From Bretschneidera sinensis (Eukaryota; Streptophyta; Magnoliopsida; Brassicales; Akaniaceae): a DNA stretch of 64,000 bases. Each line of letters starts with the position of its first letter. Position 1 is the stretch's first letter. A model generated the notes under the pieces. That model worked only from the letters and a program-made list of their open reading frames with translations. It had not been told where the DNA came from and ran no database searches. The position numbers and the translations under genes are program-made. This document shows positions 1 to 21,741 of the stretch, in pieces. The stretch lies in the NCBI GenBank assembly GCA_023935145.1, contig CM043704.1, positions 96,001,873 to 96,065,872 on the forward strand. Direction: 5' to 3'.

Positions 1-403
1 AAGCTTAAATGAACAGGCTCGAGTTCGAGTTCGATAAATTTTATAAAGGCTCTAGCTTGGCTCGGCTCAAGCTCGATAACAATCGAGCCTATTCAAGCTT
101 GAGGTCAAGCCTGAGCTTTAGATTGCCTATTCGAGCTCGAGCTTGATCTTTGGATTGTCTATTCGAGCTTGAGCTCGAACTATAATTTTAATAAATAAAA
201 ATATTAAATAAATATTGGTTTAAGCTCCGTTCGGCTCGAGCTCGGTAATACCTTATCGAACTTTTTGAGAGCCTTTCAAGTCGAACCTTAAGGTATTTGA
301 GCTCAGCTCGATAAGTTATTCGAGCCTAAGTTTCAGGCTCAAGTTCGAGCTCGAGCTTAAGCTCGAATAGTTTGATAAAGCTCGGCTCGATTCCAACCTT
401 AGT
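1..403. repeat. CTCGAG/GAGCTCG-rich dispersed repeat
   Basis: The first 400 bases are built from many variants of GCTCGAG, GAGCTCG and GCTCGGCTC on both strands, unlike the AT-rich DNA around them. Such low-complexity TCGAG-rich blocks are common in plant genomes as parts of transposons, but I cannot assign this one to a family. It abuts the 5' edge of a LINE fragment at about 404, so it either interrupted that LINE or marks its truncation point. No coding potential is seen. Confidence 0.5.
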
Positions 404-2434
404 TGAGGGTAGAAAAATCTATGATACCACTTTGATTGCTAATGAAGTTATGGATGCACACTTAAAAGATGGAGAGGAGGGATGATTTGTAAATTCGACA
501 TAGAGAAAGCTTATCACCATGTTTGTTGAGGCTTTGTGATTTACTTATTTGGAAGGATGGGTTTCGGGGACAAATGGTGTAAGTGGATCTACAAGTGCAT
601 ATCTTTGGCCTCTTACTCTATCCTTATTAATGGTTGTCCTTTCGGTTCTTTAAAGCTTCGCGAGGTCTTAGGTTAGGGGATCCCTTGTCTCTTTTTTTGT
701 TCACTTTGGTGATGGAAGTTTTTAGTAAGATGTTGGTGAAAGTGGTGGATGGGGGGCTTTTGAGTGATTTCAAGATGGGGAGAAATGCGGGTAGTGTGAG
801 TGTGTCACGCCTTTTTTTTGCCAATGACACAATTGTGTTTTGTGGGGCGGAAGATATTCAAATCTTGCATCTCCTTTGTGTTTTTCTTTGTTTTGAGGTG
901 GTCTTGGGTCTTAAGGTTAATCTTAGTAAGAGTGATGTAATCCCTCTTGGTGAGAATATTAATGGACGTTTTCTTGCAAGTTTTATGGGATGTAATGTCG
1001 AATCACTTCCTATTACTTATCTTAGTCTTCCTCTTGGGGCTAAATTCAAAAATAAAAGTGTGTGGAATCCTATTATGGAGAGGTTTGAGAAACGGCTAGC
1101 CGGGTGGAAAAATCACTCTTTCAAAAGGGGGAAGACTTTCTAGCCTACACACATACTTTGTCGTTTTTTCCTATTCCTAGTTTGGTGGCTAAGTGGTTGG
1201 AGGTGGCTAAGTGGTTGGAGAGTATTCAAAAAAGATTCCTTTGGGGCAATTCGGAAAATGAGTATAAATATCACTTAGTGAGATGAGTGAGATGGGGTGT
1301 GGTTAAGCAACCTTGAGAAAAAGGGGGTCTTTGTACTTTATTCAATAAAGCTCTTTTTGGCAAATGTTTATGGAGATTTATGGTGGAGAGTGATCATCTT
1401 TGGAGGAAAGTGGTGGAGGCTAAGTTTGGGTTGGATCCAAACAGTTGGATGTCTAAGAATGCGAGGGAGGCATATGGCGTGGGGGTGTGAAAATGGATCC
1501 GAATAGAATGAGAGGATTTTTTTTCCCTATGTATCCATTTTGGTTGGTAATGGAAGGAAAACTCAGCTTTGGTTTGACACGTGGTTTAAGAATTCTCCTC
1601 TAAAAGATCAATTCCTTAGCATTTTTGATATTTTGAGAGAGAAAGAAGTTCTTATTGGTTCTTGTGTCTCCTTGACCAGAGGTGTGATCTCTTGGAAAGT
1701 GCCTTTCATTCGCAATATCCATGATTGGGAGATCGAGTTGGATGAGGTTTCTTAGAGACTTTGTATCAGGTGAGGATGGATATGACTTGAGAGGATTTGG
1801 TTAAGTGGAAGCCTAGCTTGGACAAGGTTTTAAAATGAAATCTTTTTATAAGACGCTTCTTGACGAGGATACATTGGAAGGATCTCCCAACTTCCCTTTA
1901 AAAGCAATTAAAAAAAAGAAAGTAAGTTTTTTTTTTTTTTTTGTATGGAAGGCATCACTATTGACAATATACAAAAAAAGAGAAAAGTGTTGGTCAACAG
2001 GTATTACATTTGCAAAAGCTGCACTGAGTCCGTGATCTTTTGTTGGAGTGTTCTTTGGAGTAGAAGCTTATGGGAGATGGTTTATTGGGTTTTAAGGGTT
2101 TCTTGAGTGGTTGTCGGCTCCGTCAAACATGAAGTGTGAGCTTGATACGGATTATGGGCCTCTGAGGAGATTAAGAAGGCTTATTCGGTGATCCTCTTTT
2201 TATTTTTTGGATAGGGTGGAATGAGAGGAATCACAGAGCTTTTGATGGCATAGAGAGGTCTATAGAAGTAATTAGAGATAGATAGTTCAATACTCATAAT
2301 TTTTGGTTTAAAGGGAATTTTTTTATAAATGAGGTAGATATTATAGATTTTGTGGAGCTTCTTTCGTGTAATTAGCCTTTGGCATTGAATTGCACCCTCT
2401 CAGTGCCTTTAATACAATTTTGCTTATAAAAAAA
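404..2434 (+). mobile_element. LINE (L1-type) fragment with degenerate reverse transcriptase
   Basis: A 5'-truncated non-LTR retrotransposon lies in an intron of LYSA. Reverse-transcriptase blocks can be read in order: a DTLIANEV block at about 430, the RLGDPLSLFLFTLVME block at about 670-720, the active-site box at about 817-831, the KVNLSKS block at about 915, and an LPLG block at about 1030. A zinc-binding RT tail (KKREKCWSTG) lies near 1970. The frame is broken by stops and shifts (for example at 1141 and 1284). The active-site box reads FANDT instead of FADDT, so one catalytic Asp is Asn (codon 823-825). The 3' end has the ATTGCACCCTCTCAGTGCCTTTAATA motif shared by the other LINEs here, in AT-rich sequence with a short A-run. 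The copy is dead. Confidence 0.85.
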
Positions 2435-2829
2435 TGTAGTTTGTGTATGATATCCAATTATGCTATTCATAGTATCTCACTATCTAAGACACTAAACAAT
2501 CTACCGATATGGAAAATTCTTGAATTGACATGCCTTTACGCTCTTTAGATGGTAGGTGACAGGGTTATTGATGATTAGAACGACAGTTCTGTTTCAACTG
2601 GTCATTGGCTGCTACTTTCGAATACATTCTTTGCGTTTGTTGTTCTATTTATTTTTACTTTTCTATCGTTTCTTCAATATGACTTATCAAAAAATTTGTT
2701 TCTTTAATGTGATTTATCTTCTGTTTCCGCAATCTTCTTTTCTTCCCATGCATGTTTGAAGATAAACAATCATGAACATTTCGATGGAAAGGCACATCCT
2801 AAGTAAGTCATCAAAATGGCTTACATGCC

Positions 2830-3085
2830 TCGAAAGTGTTAAAAGAAGGCTCTTTCTTTTTGGATTGTGTAGAATGAGAGAAATAGGGCTTTCGAAAATG
2901 AAGGTCCTTAGAAGCCATTCAGAATAATTGGTTCAATACTCTATAAGATTTTGGTTCAGGGGTAAACTTTTTGTAAATGAGGAAGACTGTAAAATTGAGT
3001 TTCTTTCTTGTAAATAATGTACATGGGTTGCACCCCTTGGTGCTTTTCTAATATAATCTTTTACTTAATTTTTTTTGATAAATGA
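2830..3085 (+). mobile_element. LINE 3'-end fragment
   Basis: This is a short piece homologous to the last 250 bases of the LINE at 404-2434. It shows the same order of segments: the WxxWNERNRAF-like block (here WIV*NERNRAF), GGTTCAATACTC, a TTTTTGTAAATGAGGAAGA stretch, and the terminal GCACCCCTTGGTGC motif followed by AT-rich tail. It is a separate 5'-truncated insertion in the same LYSA intron, ending about 65 bases before the next exon. It is too short to encode anything. Confidence 0.7.
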
Positions 3086-3106
3086 CAAGACAAACAAGGC
3101 ATGTAA

Positions 3107-9815
<6,709 letters not shown>

Positions 9816-12060
9816 TTGCAAACGGCAACCATTTGGGTGGTTTTGAAATCTGGTTTGAATTTCCTGAGAATGAATATTTTGTATCTGAATAATTTATTTA
9901 ATTAGCTGCTGAATTTTATATATCAGCATCGTTTGGTCAACCTGAAGTTATACATTCAATTGGTCAATGAAAAGTTGTATGTTCCACTGGTTTTTATTTT
10001 CAGTTATTAAGTCAAATCTATTCAAAACTAGAAGTCACATAGGTTCTCATGTGCCATAGAGTAATCTGACAATTTCCCCTAAAACTTTAATCTAACTAGC
10101 TCCGTTAGAACCTTGGCAACGTGCAAACTACCCCTCTTCCATATGAGTATCTATAAAAATCATTTGCTCGAGATTTGATCAAGACCTGCAATTGTTTGCC
10201 TTGCTTTTGGATTCAAGTGTCACTTCAGCATAATCCAAACATGCCCTTTATGTAAAGGACAATCTAAAGATTTAATCTTAATTGTTAAAGCATAACATGG
10301 ATTGTTTTCAAGTTTGTTCGTACGTTCGATAAACATGAATCCGGACTTTGGTATTTTCGTGTACATGTAAACCGTCTTACTCGTATGTATTTGCAGTTGG
10401 TGAGATTTGAACCTACCACGATAAACACTATGTGAAGCTTCGATATAGACTATGTGAAGCTTTTAATTTGGTTTGCCTTAGCATGTTAGTCTAACCCACC
10501 TAAAAACAGCTCTACTTTTCTTTTCTCACGTACTGTCGCTGCCCCTCTAACCATAAATACATTAGTAGACTATAACCAATGAATTAAAAGCAGTTACGTA
10601 AACAATGAAAAAAAATCTTATGAAAATATTTTTTTATTATGTTAACAAAGTGATTCGATGAAATGTGATGTGTCTCATTTGATAGTTTTTTACAAGAGCT
10701 TTCTAACGATACTTATGATGTGATTTTTCAATTCATAGTTGTCTCAATATAATCAAAAAAATTTGGAAATAGAAAATTAATTCAATAATTTGATTCATTT
10801 ATCAAATTATCCTCTTTTTTGTGTAAATATCAACATTTAATTTTTTAAATTGTGATGTGTCATTTTCTCGTTAAAAGAAAATGAGATATCTTTTTAAAAT
10901 AAGGAAAATGATAGAAGCCGAACCAAATTAAACAACAAATCCGAAAATAAAGTTTAAAAGTTCTCTTTAAAATACAGGGTATAGCCTTCAATTATCCCCA
11001 AAATTGAGGGGGAACTTTATGCTATTAACCTTTATTATTAAAAAAAATTAGAATCTTAAAACATAAACATAATATAATTCACTATTTTTTAAAATTATTA
11101 TTACATCTCAGACCATGAAAATTAAAAGGAAAATTACAACGACAGAATTTAAATCTTTGCCCAAAAGTGAGGTGAAAAATGTAATTAACAGTCGCCACAC
11201 AAGCGCAAGACCATTATTTTCTTTTTCTCGATCTGTGTATGGTAATATTTATGCTCTGTACATTCCACTATTGTCTCTATTTAGCCCACATATTTTTTAC
11301 CCTAGTGGACTGCAACCAATAAATCTGTTATCCATTCAATTTGAATTCAATTAAATCCATTTAAATCGATTTGGTTGAATATATTTTCATTTTCATTTAA
11401 AATTTAATATAAATATATTATATAAAAAAATATTTTATTATAATTATTTATGATTTATTAAATTTAAAATCAATCCATATAATAGTTTATTAAATTTTAC
11501 AAGTCGTCATTTATGAATTAAGTATCTTAAATCATTTCATAAGTTCAAACAAAATAATTAATTTAATATAAAAACTAAATAAAAATTAAATTTTAAAATG
11601 TTTAATCAATCAGAATTTTTAAAATTTCAACACTAGTATAGACTTGGTCTTAAAATCTCCATAACCAAATTTCATCATACAAAAAAACATAAAGTAAATT
11701 GACACATGATAAGCAAATTAATTCAACAAGTTTTAAAAAGCATATTGAAAGTCCAAAAAAATATTTTCTCTAGAACAAATGGTTTTTTTTAATTAAAAAA
11801 TATTAAAAAAACATGTTACTCGCATATTTAAATTCTAATTGACATTTTTAATAGAAACTAGCATTTTTTATTAGAGGGTGTCTAAAATGAAAATATAAAA
11901 GAAATATATATATATATATAAAATATAATTGTATATTTTAGACATTTTAGTAAGTGTTATACTAGTATTTATGTTGTTTGTTGAACTGCACACTAGGGCA
12001 GCAGCGGTAAATAAAGCCATAACTAGTGGCACTTAAGCAGTGACGGAGATGATATATACG
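9816..12060. other. Intergenic region between LYSA and DHFR-TS
   Basis: The LYSA 3' UTR probably covers the first few hundred bases. The rest is AT-rich with long A/T runs and a short TA microsatellite near 11908. I see no convincing ORF, RNA gene or transposon. The last 100 bases should contain the DHFR-TS promoter; no single TATA box stands out. Confidence 0.5.
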
Positions 12061-12069
12061 TTTTAACAG

Positions 12070-13514
12070 ACCTTGGCGGTACTCCGCGTCAACCGTGCTT
12101 TTGGATTTTGTGTGCACTCTCTGTTTATTTCTCTCTTTTACCTTTCATTTCGCTTTTCCCTTGGAACAAGAAAGAAAGAGAAAAGAAGATTGTCAGAGAA
12201 GAAAGCGGTTTTACTCGCAGTTTTTAAGTTTTTAGCACACGCCCACTCTCTATTTCTGCTAATCCACTTGTTACTAATCACATTTCAAAAGAAAGAAAAA
12301 AAAGCCCTAATCTTCTCTGTTTCTCGAATTGGAATTTCTAGTTTTCTAGGCTTCTAAAGTGATTAATCGAAGATTTTGCGGTCCTTCTTCAGATCGGTTA
12401 GTAGCATTACCTTTTTTTTTTTTTTTTGTTATATGATGTTTCTTTTATGGGATTTTATTGGCAGTAACTTGATTTTTTTTTATTTTTTCTTTTCCTACTT
12501 TTTTAGTACTTTACTGTTGTGTTTCTCGATAGTTTAAAGGATGTTTCCGTGAATATTGGTGGAAATGCGTTTATTATAGTAGTTTTAGATTTACAGTGTT
12601 GTTATTATTAGTTGGATCTTATTTTTTCAGCATTGCTCAAATTTATTTTTGTTACTAGGTAATTCTTTATTTTTAATTTTTTGGGGTCCTACGCTCTGGA
12701 AAGGAAAGAAGAAAAGGTTAATTTTACTCTTTCTTTGTGTGTTCATATACCAAGTTTTATAACAAAATTATCATGAATTTATGTCGCGATTTATTTGGAT
12801 GACAAATTTTCTTTATGAACGATTTGATACACTGGTTATAAACTATAAAAAAAAAAATTTGAAATTCTGTATTACATAGCATTTCTTTGAGTTGTCAAAC
12901 AAATTAGTGTCGGTAAAATTGCACTTGATACCCAGAGAAACGGAAAATCTTGCCTGTTTAATGGCCCCTAGGTATTTATGATACATGAAAACAAGATGAA
13001 ATGAAAGTGAACCATCACGGCATTCTCGGGAAATATAATCTTGAAGTAAATTATTAGTAAATTATTCATGCATGTAATTTTAGTGATGTAGAAAATGTCA
13101 AATTCATAAGCACATGTGCATCTCTCTACTCCATGCCGTCTCTAGAGAGTTGTGTTGCTAGCATCCTCTATATTTTTCGAAGTTTCAGGTACTACAGATT
13201 TCGATAGCTGAAATACCAACTGAAACTGTTAAGTGCTCACTGCATATGAAAAAGGGGATATTTTGGCCATTGAACTTAAATAGTTTGAAAGGATTTCAGA
13301 GATACTGAATATTACATTTTCTAGTTTAGATATGTATATTTTTGCTAGTATTTTTTAAAACTTTCTTAGCTCTTAAATATCTGTATTTTTCCAGTCATTA
13401 TTCTTGTGTTCCGTTGCTTTCTTAGGGTGCTTATCTTCAGTTTCAGTGTATGAATATATCTGTATATCTGTGTTCTTCTTTATTCATTTACTTTAATTCT
13501 GTTTCCAATTTCAG
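12070..13514 (+). other. DHFR-TS 5' UTR exon and leader intron (inferred)
   Basis: A pyrimidine-rich, GC-richer stretch (about 12070-12396) is followed by a candidate donor at ATCG|GTTAGT (12396/12397). A T-rich intron then runs to the acceptor TTTCAG at 13509-13514. The first ATG after this acceptor opens the DHFR-TS frame. A 94-codon open frame in the leader (12073-12357) has no family resemblance and is probably chance. Leader introns are frequent in plant housekeeping genes. The exact transcription start is not visible. Confidence 0.5.
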
Positions 13515-13601
13515 GTTGTGCTGCCCTTCCACAAAAATTGGTTGTGTAGTTTTTGTTTTGAGCCATCATCTTTCAGTTTCTATCGGAATCTGAGTTCAAT
13601 T

Positions 13602-17104
<3,503 letters not shown>

Positions 17105-17384
17105 AGCTCTCTTATAGGTTCAGTAAACTCAAAGACTGGTGCCTCCTAGGAATTATATGAGGCAAGTATTTTCTCAAAGTTTTTCAATCAATGATTCATG
17201 TGGATTATTTGCTTGTTTCCTCCTAGTCAGAGATATATGTACGCATATTTATCTCTAAGAGATCCCATTATGGTGGGTATAACTCATAGGAAGTGTGGTA
17301 TTCAGACATAATGGTTGACCATGTGGCAAATTCTTTATAGGTTTGAACAATACACAGTCTTCTATTTTAGGGATTTTTTGGTCT

Positions 17385-17475
17385 TTTTTGGTACATTGGT
17401 GGGGAGGGGGATCAAACCTGGGTCTCCTTTATGTAGTATCTGGAGGTAATCACAAGGCCAAGAGACCCAGGTTTG
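17385..17475 (-). mobile_element. Possible tRNA-related SINE head
   Basis: On the minus strand a TGGCCTTGTGATTACCTCC segment resembles an A box. AGGTTTGATCCCCC, about 40 bases on, resembles the B box (GGTTCGANTCC). It sits downstream of the DHFR-TS stop. Only the head is recognisable; the tail and TSD were not found. Confidence 0.35.
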
Positions 17476-18687
17476 TGTTTTTATGTTATTCCAGAAGTTG
17501 TTAAGATTGAATTCTATGAGACTGAAGCTTTTGTTTTCCATGGTGTTTCAGGTGCAGCTACTGGAGGCTTATGTTGATATAGAGTTTTATACAAACAACT
17601 AAATAAAAGATTTGCTAGTTGGATACCCTTAAAAGCTTTGTGTATGTAGTAATTGGGAATCCTTTAGTTCCGCAGAGTTGGTGGTTCTGAGGTGATTTAG
17701 GATACTTTTTTTTTTTTTTTTTTACTTTTAAGGTTTATTTTTCCATTGTGGTGTTAGATTTTCACTTTTTAAATTGCGAAAACTCTGGTATGATGTTGAG
17801 ACAGATTGGAAACTCACTAAATTATCCTAATGGAATGCATGTTTATTTAGTATTTTAATTTTATTGGGTGAAGAAGTTCAACTGTGACTTGAATATAGAT
17901 GGAATTGTGGCATGATAGCTGTTGCATCAGTTATGAAAACAGTCTTGGGAAAGAGTAAATGTGCCTTTTGTTTGGAAATTTATTTTAATGAGAGAAAAGG
18001 AAATGAAACGGAGATTCTCCATTGAAGAGGATTTCTAACTTGAATATTCTCTCAATTCTCTTAAATTGAGAGAATATGAATGGAGTGTACTTTTATAATT
18101 TTTTACATTATATCTCTAATTTTTAATGGAGGATTAAATAGTAAATTGTGTTATATTATTTTTTTTCCTTCTTATATTGAAACCTTTTTTAGGTCCCGTC
18201 ATCTTTTTCCGTCAATTTTCCAAACAGTAAGTGTATGGTAGACTATGGTGTGTGCTAAAAGGAATTTGATTTAGGGGTTTAATACGAGTCTTGTTGAGAT
18301 CGAGTCTTCCCGTCTCCTGTGGGATTAGATCTATGTGGACTTTGGAAAGCAGCTAATCTAAACGTAGGAGGTACAAATTGGAATTGAAATGTAAGTTTGC
18401 GTGTGAAGTCTGATTTTTTTTATTACAAGTCTGTCAGATTTCGTACAGGGAATTCAAATCCATTTTTTGTTTAAAGATATTAAACAGGCAACATTTTCTC
18501 ATCTGCAAGTACTTTGTTTCAAATTTGTCCCTCTTTTCTTTTCTTGGATCTTGCCTGCAAGAAAATATATGATTGCCATGCCACGCTCTACTGGTTGTTA
18601 AGAAAACTGCTTGATATCATTCAACATCATGTAATTTGATTTTTAAAATTCGAATACCTCCAGCAACTATAAACATCAAGGAGGTCT

Positions 18688-18792
18688 CGTTTCTTTTTCT
18701 TTTTTTATTGACAAAAAGGGAGATCGAATCAAATCTCCCTATAACGGGAGACCATTGAACCAAGAAACCCGGGTCCAAGTGGGACATCTTTT
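18688..18792 (-). mobile_element. Probable tRNA-derived SINE
   Basis: On the minus strand TTGGTTCAATGGTCTCCC (A box-like) is followed by ATTTGATTCGATCTCCC (B box-like), then TTTTTGTCAATAAAAAAAG and an A-rich end. The order of promoter boxes and a 3' poly-A is typical of plant SINEs. Confidence 0.5.
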
Positions 18793-19423
18793 CCCGTGCA
18801 TATAATCACCCTAACGCGCAAGGAGGGCTGGACTTTGAAGATACCAAGGTATCGTACATTTTGCCATTTGGTGACGGCAACATTTGCCAATTGACAAAAA
18901 AACCATCGTTCTCCACCCTAAAATTGGATCAACGTTACCTGCAGATAGTTTTATCATCTTGTGTTTGCTATAGAGCTCTGAACACTGTATATGCAATTGC
19001 TTGTACATTTTGCAATGTACAAAACTCACTACAAGCCAACAGAAACCTCCCTTTCTATGGCCGAAACACTAGTAGGTTAACATCATCATCAATCATTGAT
19101 TCGTTCACAATAAGACCCATCCTGTTGTGACTTGTGAGAATCAACAAAGAGTATTACATATAAAGACTGACCATGACAGTAACATTGCAATATCACCATT
19201 TGATTAACAAATTATTCTAAAACATTAATATACATTTATCTATATCAAATATGCTAGAGTCTCACCGGGAACCCACCATCATATGTAGATTCTTAGAGAA
19301 AAGAGACTACTTAGCATATATCACTCCATTATATATGTGCCTCTACTTGGGCTTCATCTAAGATTACCGCAACAATTTACTTACTACTTAGTTTTCGTGG
19401 TTTTCTCTGCCTTCTTTATTTAT

Positions 19424-21741
19424 TTAAACTTCTTTGCCTTCCAAGTTTTGCTCACCTTTTGCTTCTGTTGGTCCTGCTTCTCCTTCTGCTTCTGCTTCAG
19501 TAGCTTTTGTTTCAAGATCTCTCTTCTTGCCCTCAAGGAACTCAATTAGGCCCGTTAGCGCAACTTCAGGCACCTCGTTCTTCATCAGCTGCTCACCTAC
19601 TTCTGCGGGAGTCACCTTTGTTGTCACTAACAACTCTTCAACCTCTAAGAAAAGTGGGTGCTCTGTAATACCAAGGTAATTGGAGGCCAGCATTTTGAAC
19701 CCACATGGAGTGCAATAGGACATGTGGATGTGCACATCCATACGACCAGGGCGTAATAGAGCTGGATCAAGCCTGTCTTTGTGATTAGTAGTGAACACTA
19801 TAATTCGCTCGTCCCCACAGCTTGACCATAATCCATCTATGAAGTTTAGCAGTCCTGATAGGGTCACCTGAAATGAATTTAAAACATGTAAGCAAAATGC
19901 GGATGCTTAGCTTCTGCTAGATTGGCATTCCCTTCTCAGGAAAGAGATTCGTCTGGTTTTTATGTTGATCCTAGTCGTTGGACAAAGTTCTTGCATACAC
20001 ACACAGGCAAGAACATGGGATACACAAGGCTATATGCTAGCTTTCATTTATTGAAAACTAAAAGACAAAAAGCCTATGCATTACTTTACTTCTCCCCATC
20101 AATGGAAAAAACTAATTGATACAAACCTTTTATGACACTAAGAAAAATACTATATTTCATTGAAAAAATGTCGATTGAAATTGTCATCTACTTTCCACTG
20201 TAAAGACAATGCACGCCCTCCACAGCATTTGAGTGTAAATTAATCAAAATCTTGCTCATGATGTAAATAGGACCAAATTAGAGCTGAGCTTCTCTTTTCA
20301 TCCTACCCCTTGCTGTAAATCACTAAAATCTACTCATCCCTTTGCTCTCAAGATATGTCTTCTGATAAGGCTCTTTAATCAAAGGACTGAATATGTAAAA
20401 GGGAATTCATCCATGTTTCCCCCAAAACTTCTCCAGCTAGAGAGCTTACAAAACCAGAATCATATTAACACTACTCAAAAATTGAGTGATTAGCAATCCC
20501 CCATCATTGTATTCAACTATCGTAGTAAACTAGTAATACATAACTATCTTCAAGTTGTACAACTTAGCAACCGGCTTTGAAAGTTATGGTGCTTAACAGT
20601 ACTAGAAGAGCAATCAAATTCCTTCAATATAAAAGAATGTCAAAGTTTTAAAGGCAAAAACAAAGTGTAATACCATCTTTTTTGAATGAACCATAGTAAT
20701 GTCATTTACCTGGGTTCCTTGGCTAAATCCATGACTAGTTCGATGAGGATTCATCATAGCCCTGGCTTGTGCAATCCTATCCTGTAACTCAATAGAACAA
20801 TCAATATCCTCCACAACCAATATTGACTTATTCCCCGTCGAGATCAACAACTTCCTCAACTCAGAATTCCCTCTAAGATCAGTCAATTCCAAATCATAGA
20901 TATCAAAATTCAGATAATTTGCCATTGCAGCGATCAAGCTTGACTTCCCTGTACCCGGTGGCCCAAACAACAAGTACCCACGTTTCCAAGCCTTGCCTAC
21001 TCTCTTATAGTACTCCTTCCTCTTGACAAACCTCTCAAGATCCTCCATTATCATTTTCTTCACCTCTGTATCCATAGCCAAGGTATCAAAAGTTGCTGGG
21101 TGATCAAGCATCACTGATTGCCACGCATCCCCTCTCCTCCCATGCACCCTATCAAATCTAAGAGTAAAAATTTTCAACGTCTTCTTCCTCTCCTTCACTT
21201 CTTTAGATTTTCTCAAAACATGTTCAATATAAGCACCCAAAACCATATCCTTATGTTTCTTGTGAAAACTTAACTCGAAGCACCTGTGCTCGGAATTGAC
21301 CACAGGATTGAAATGATCTGAGCCAGGAACAACCCTTGATGGGACTTGTTTAGATACAAACTTCCATTTCAGCTTAATCCCATTGAAAGTATCAATGATC
21401 TCTTCATTTCTTTCTACTGAAAGTGAAATCTTGGCCTCTTTCTTGGGCATTGTGACTTTGATTCTCTTCGTGTAGGGAGGGATTGTGGGCTCAAGATAGA
21501 GCTTTGCTGCTTTGAAGAGATGGTTGTGATTAAGACCAGCATATTCTTCAATAACCAAAGTTAGCTCAGATGAGAATGAGGCAATGAAGCTCTTAAGCTT
21601 GAAAAACAAGTAGTCGCGGAGTTCACGGGGCATGTAATCGCGTGTGATTGATCGGATGAGCATGGCAGTGGCTGCAGCAGAGGCTGCTGCAGAGATTATG
21701 GTTTTGGTGGAGGGGATTTGGGTGGTGTTGGAGAACAACAT
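19424..21741 (-). CDS. BCS1-type AAA-ATPase (mitochondrial/ER membrane AAA protein)
   Basis: Two exons on the minus strand: 20710-21741 and 19424-19867, joined at GGAACCCAG|GTAAAT...TTTCAG|GTGACC, give 491 residues. Order of features: a short hydrophobic Ala-rich N-terminal segment (about 14-30) as membrane anchor, the plant AAA-associated domain (about 30-130), and the AAA core. The core has Walker A GPPGTGKSS at 260-268, Walker B ILVVEDID at 307-314, and the second-region-of-homology DPALLRPGRMD in exon 2. The C-terminal tail is charged and rich in Lys, Glu and Ala. This matches the plant family of At3g50940/AATP1-like proteins, which are often induced by stress or pathogens. Substrate and exact membrane are not known from sequence. 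The gene is convergent with DHFR-TS and intact. Confidence 0.93.

Larger units (their letters stand above)
17105..19423. other. Intergenic region between DHFR-TS and AAA-ATPase (convergent)
   Basis: The 3' UTRs of the two convergent genes flank this region. Inside are two probable minus-strand SINE heads (17385-17475, 18690-18790), a T-run at 17707-17723, and a perfect inverted repeat ATTCTCTCAA...TTGAGAGAAT around 18049-18078. No gene is recognised. Confidence 0.5.

Noticed and set aside
12073..12357. 94-codon frame upstream of DHFR-TS
   Set aside because: It starts without ATG context, lies in the 5' UTR and shows no domain; treated as leader.
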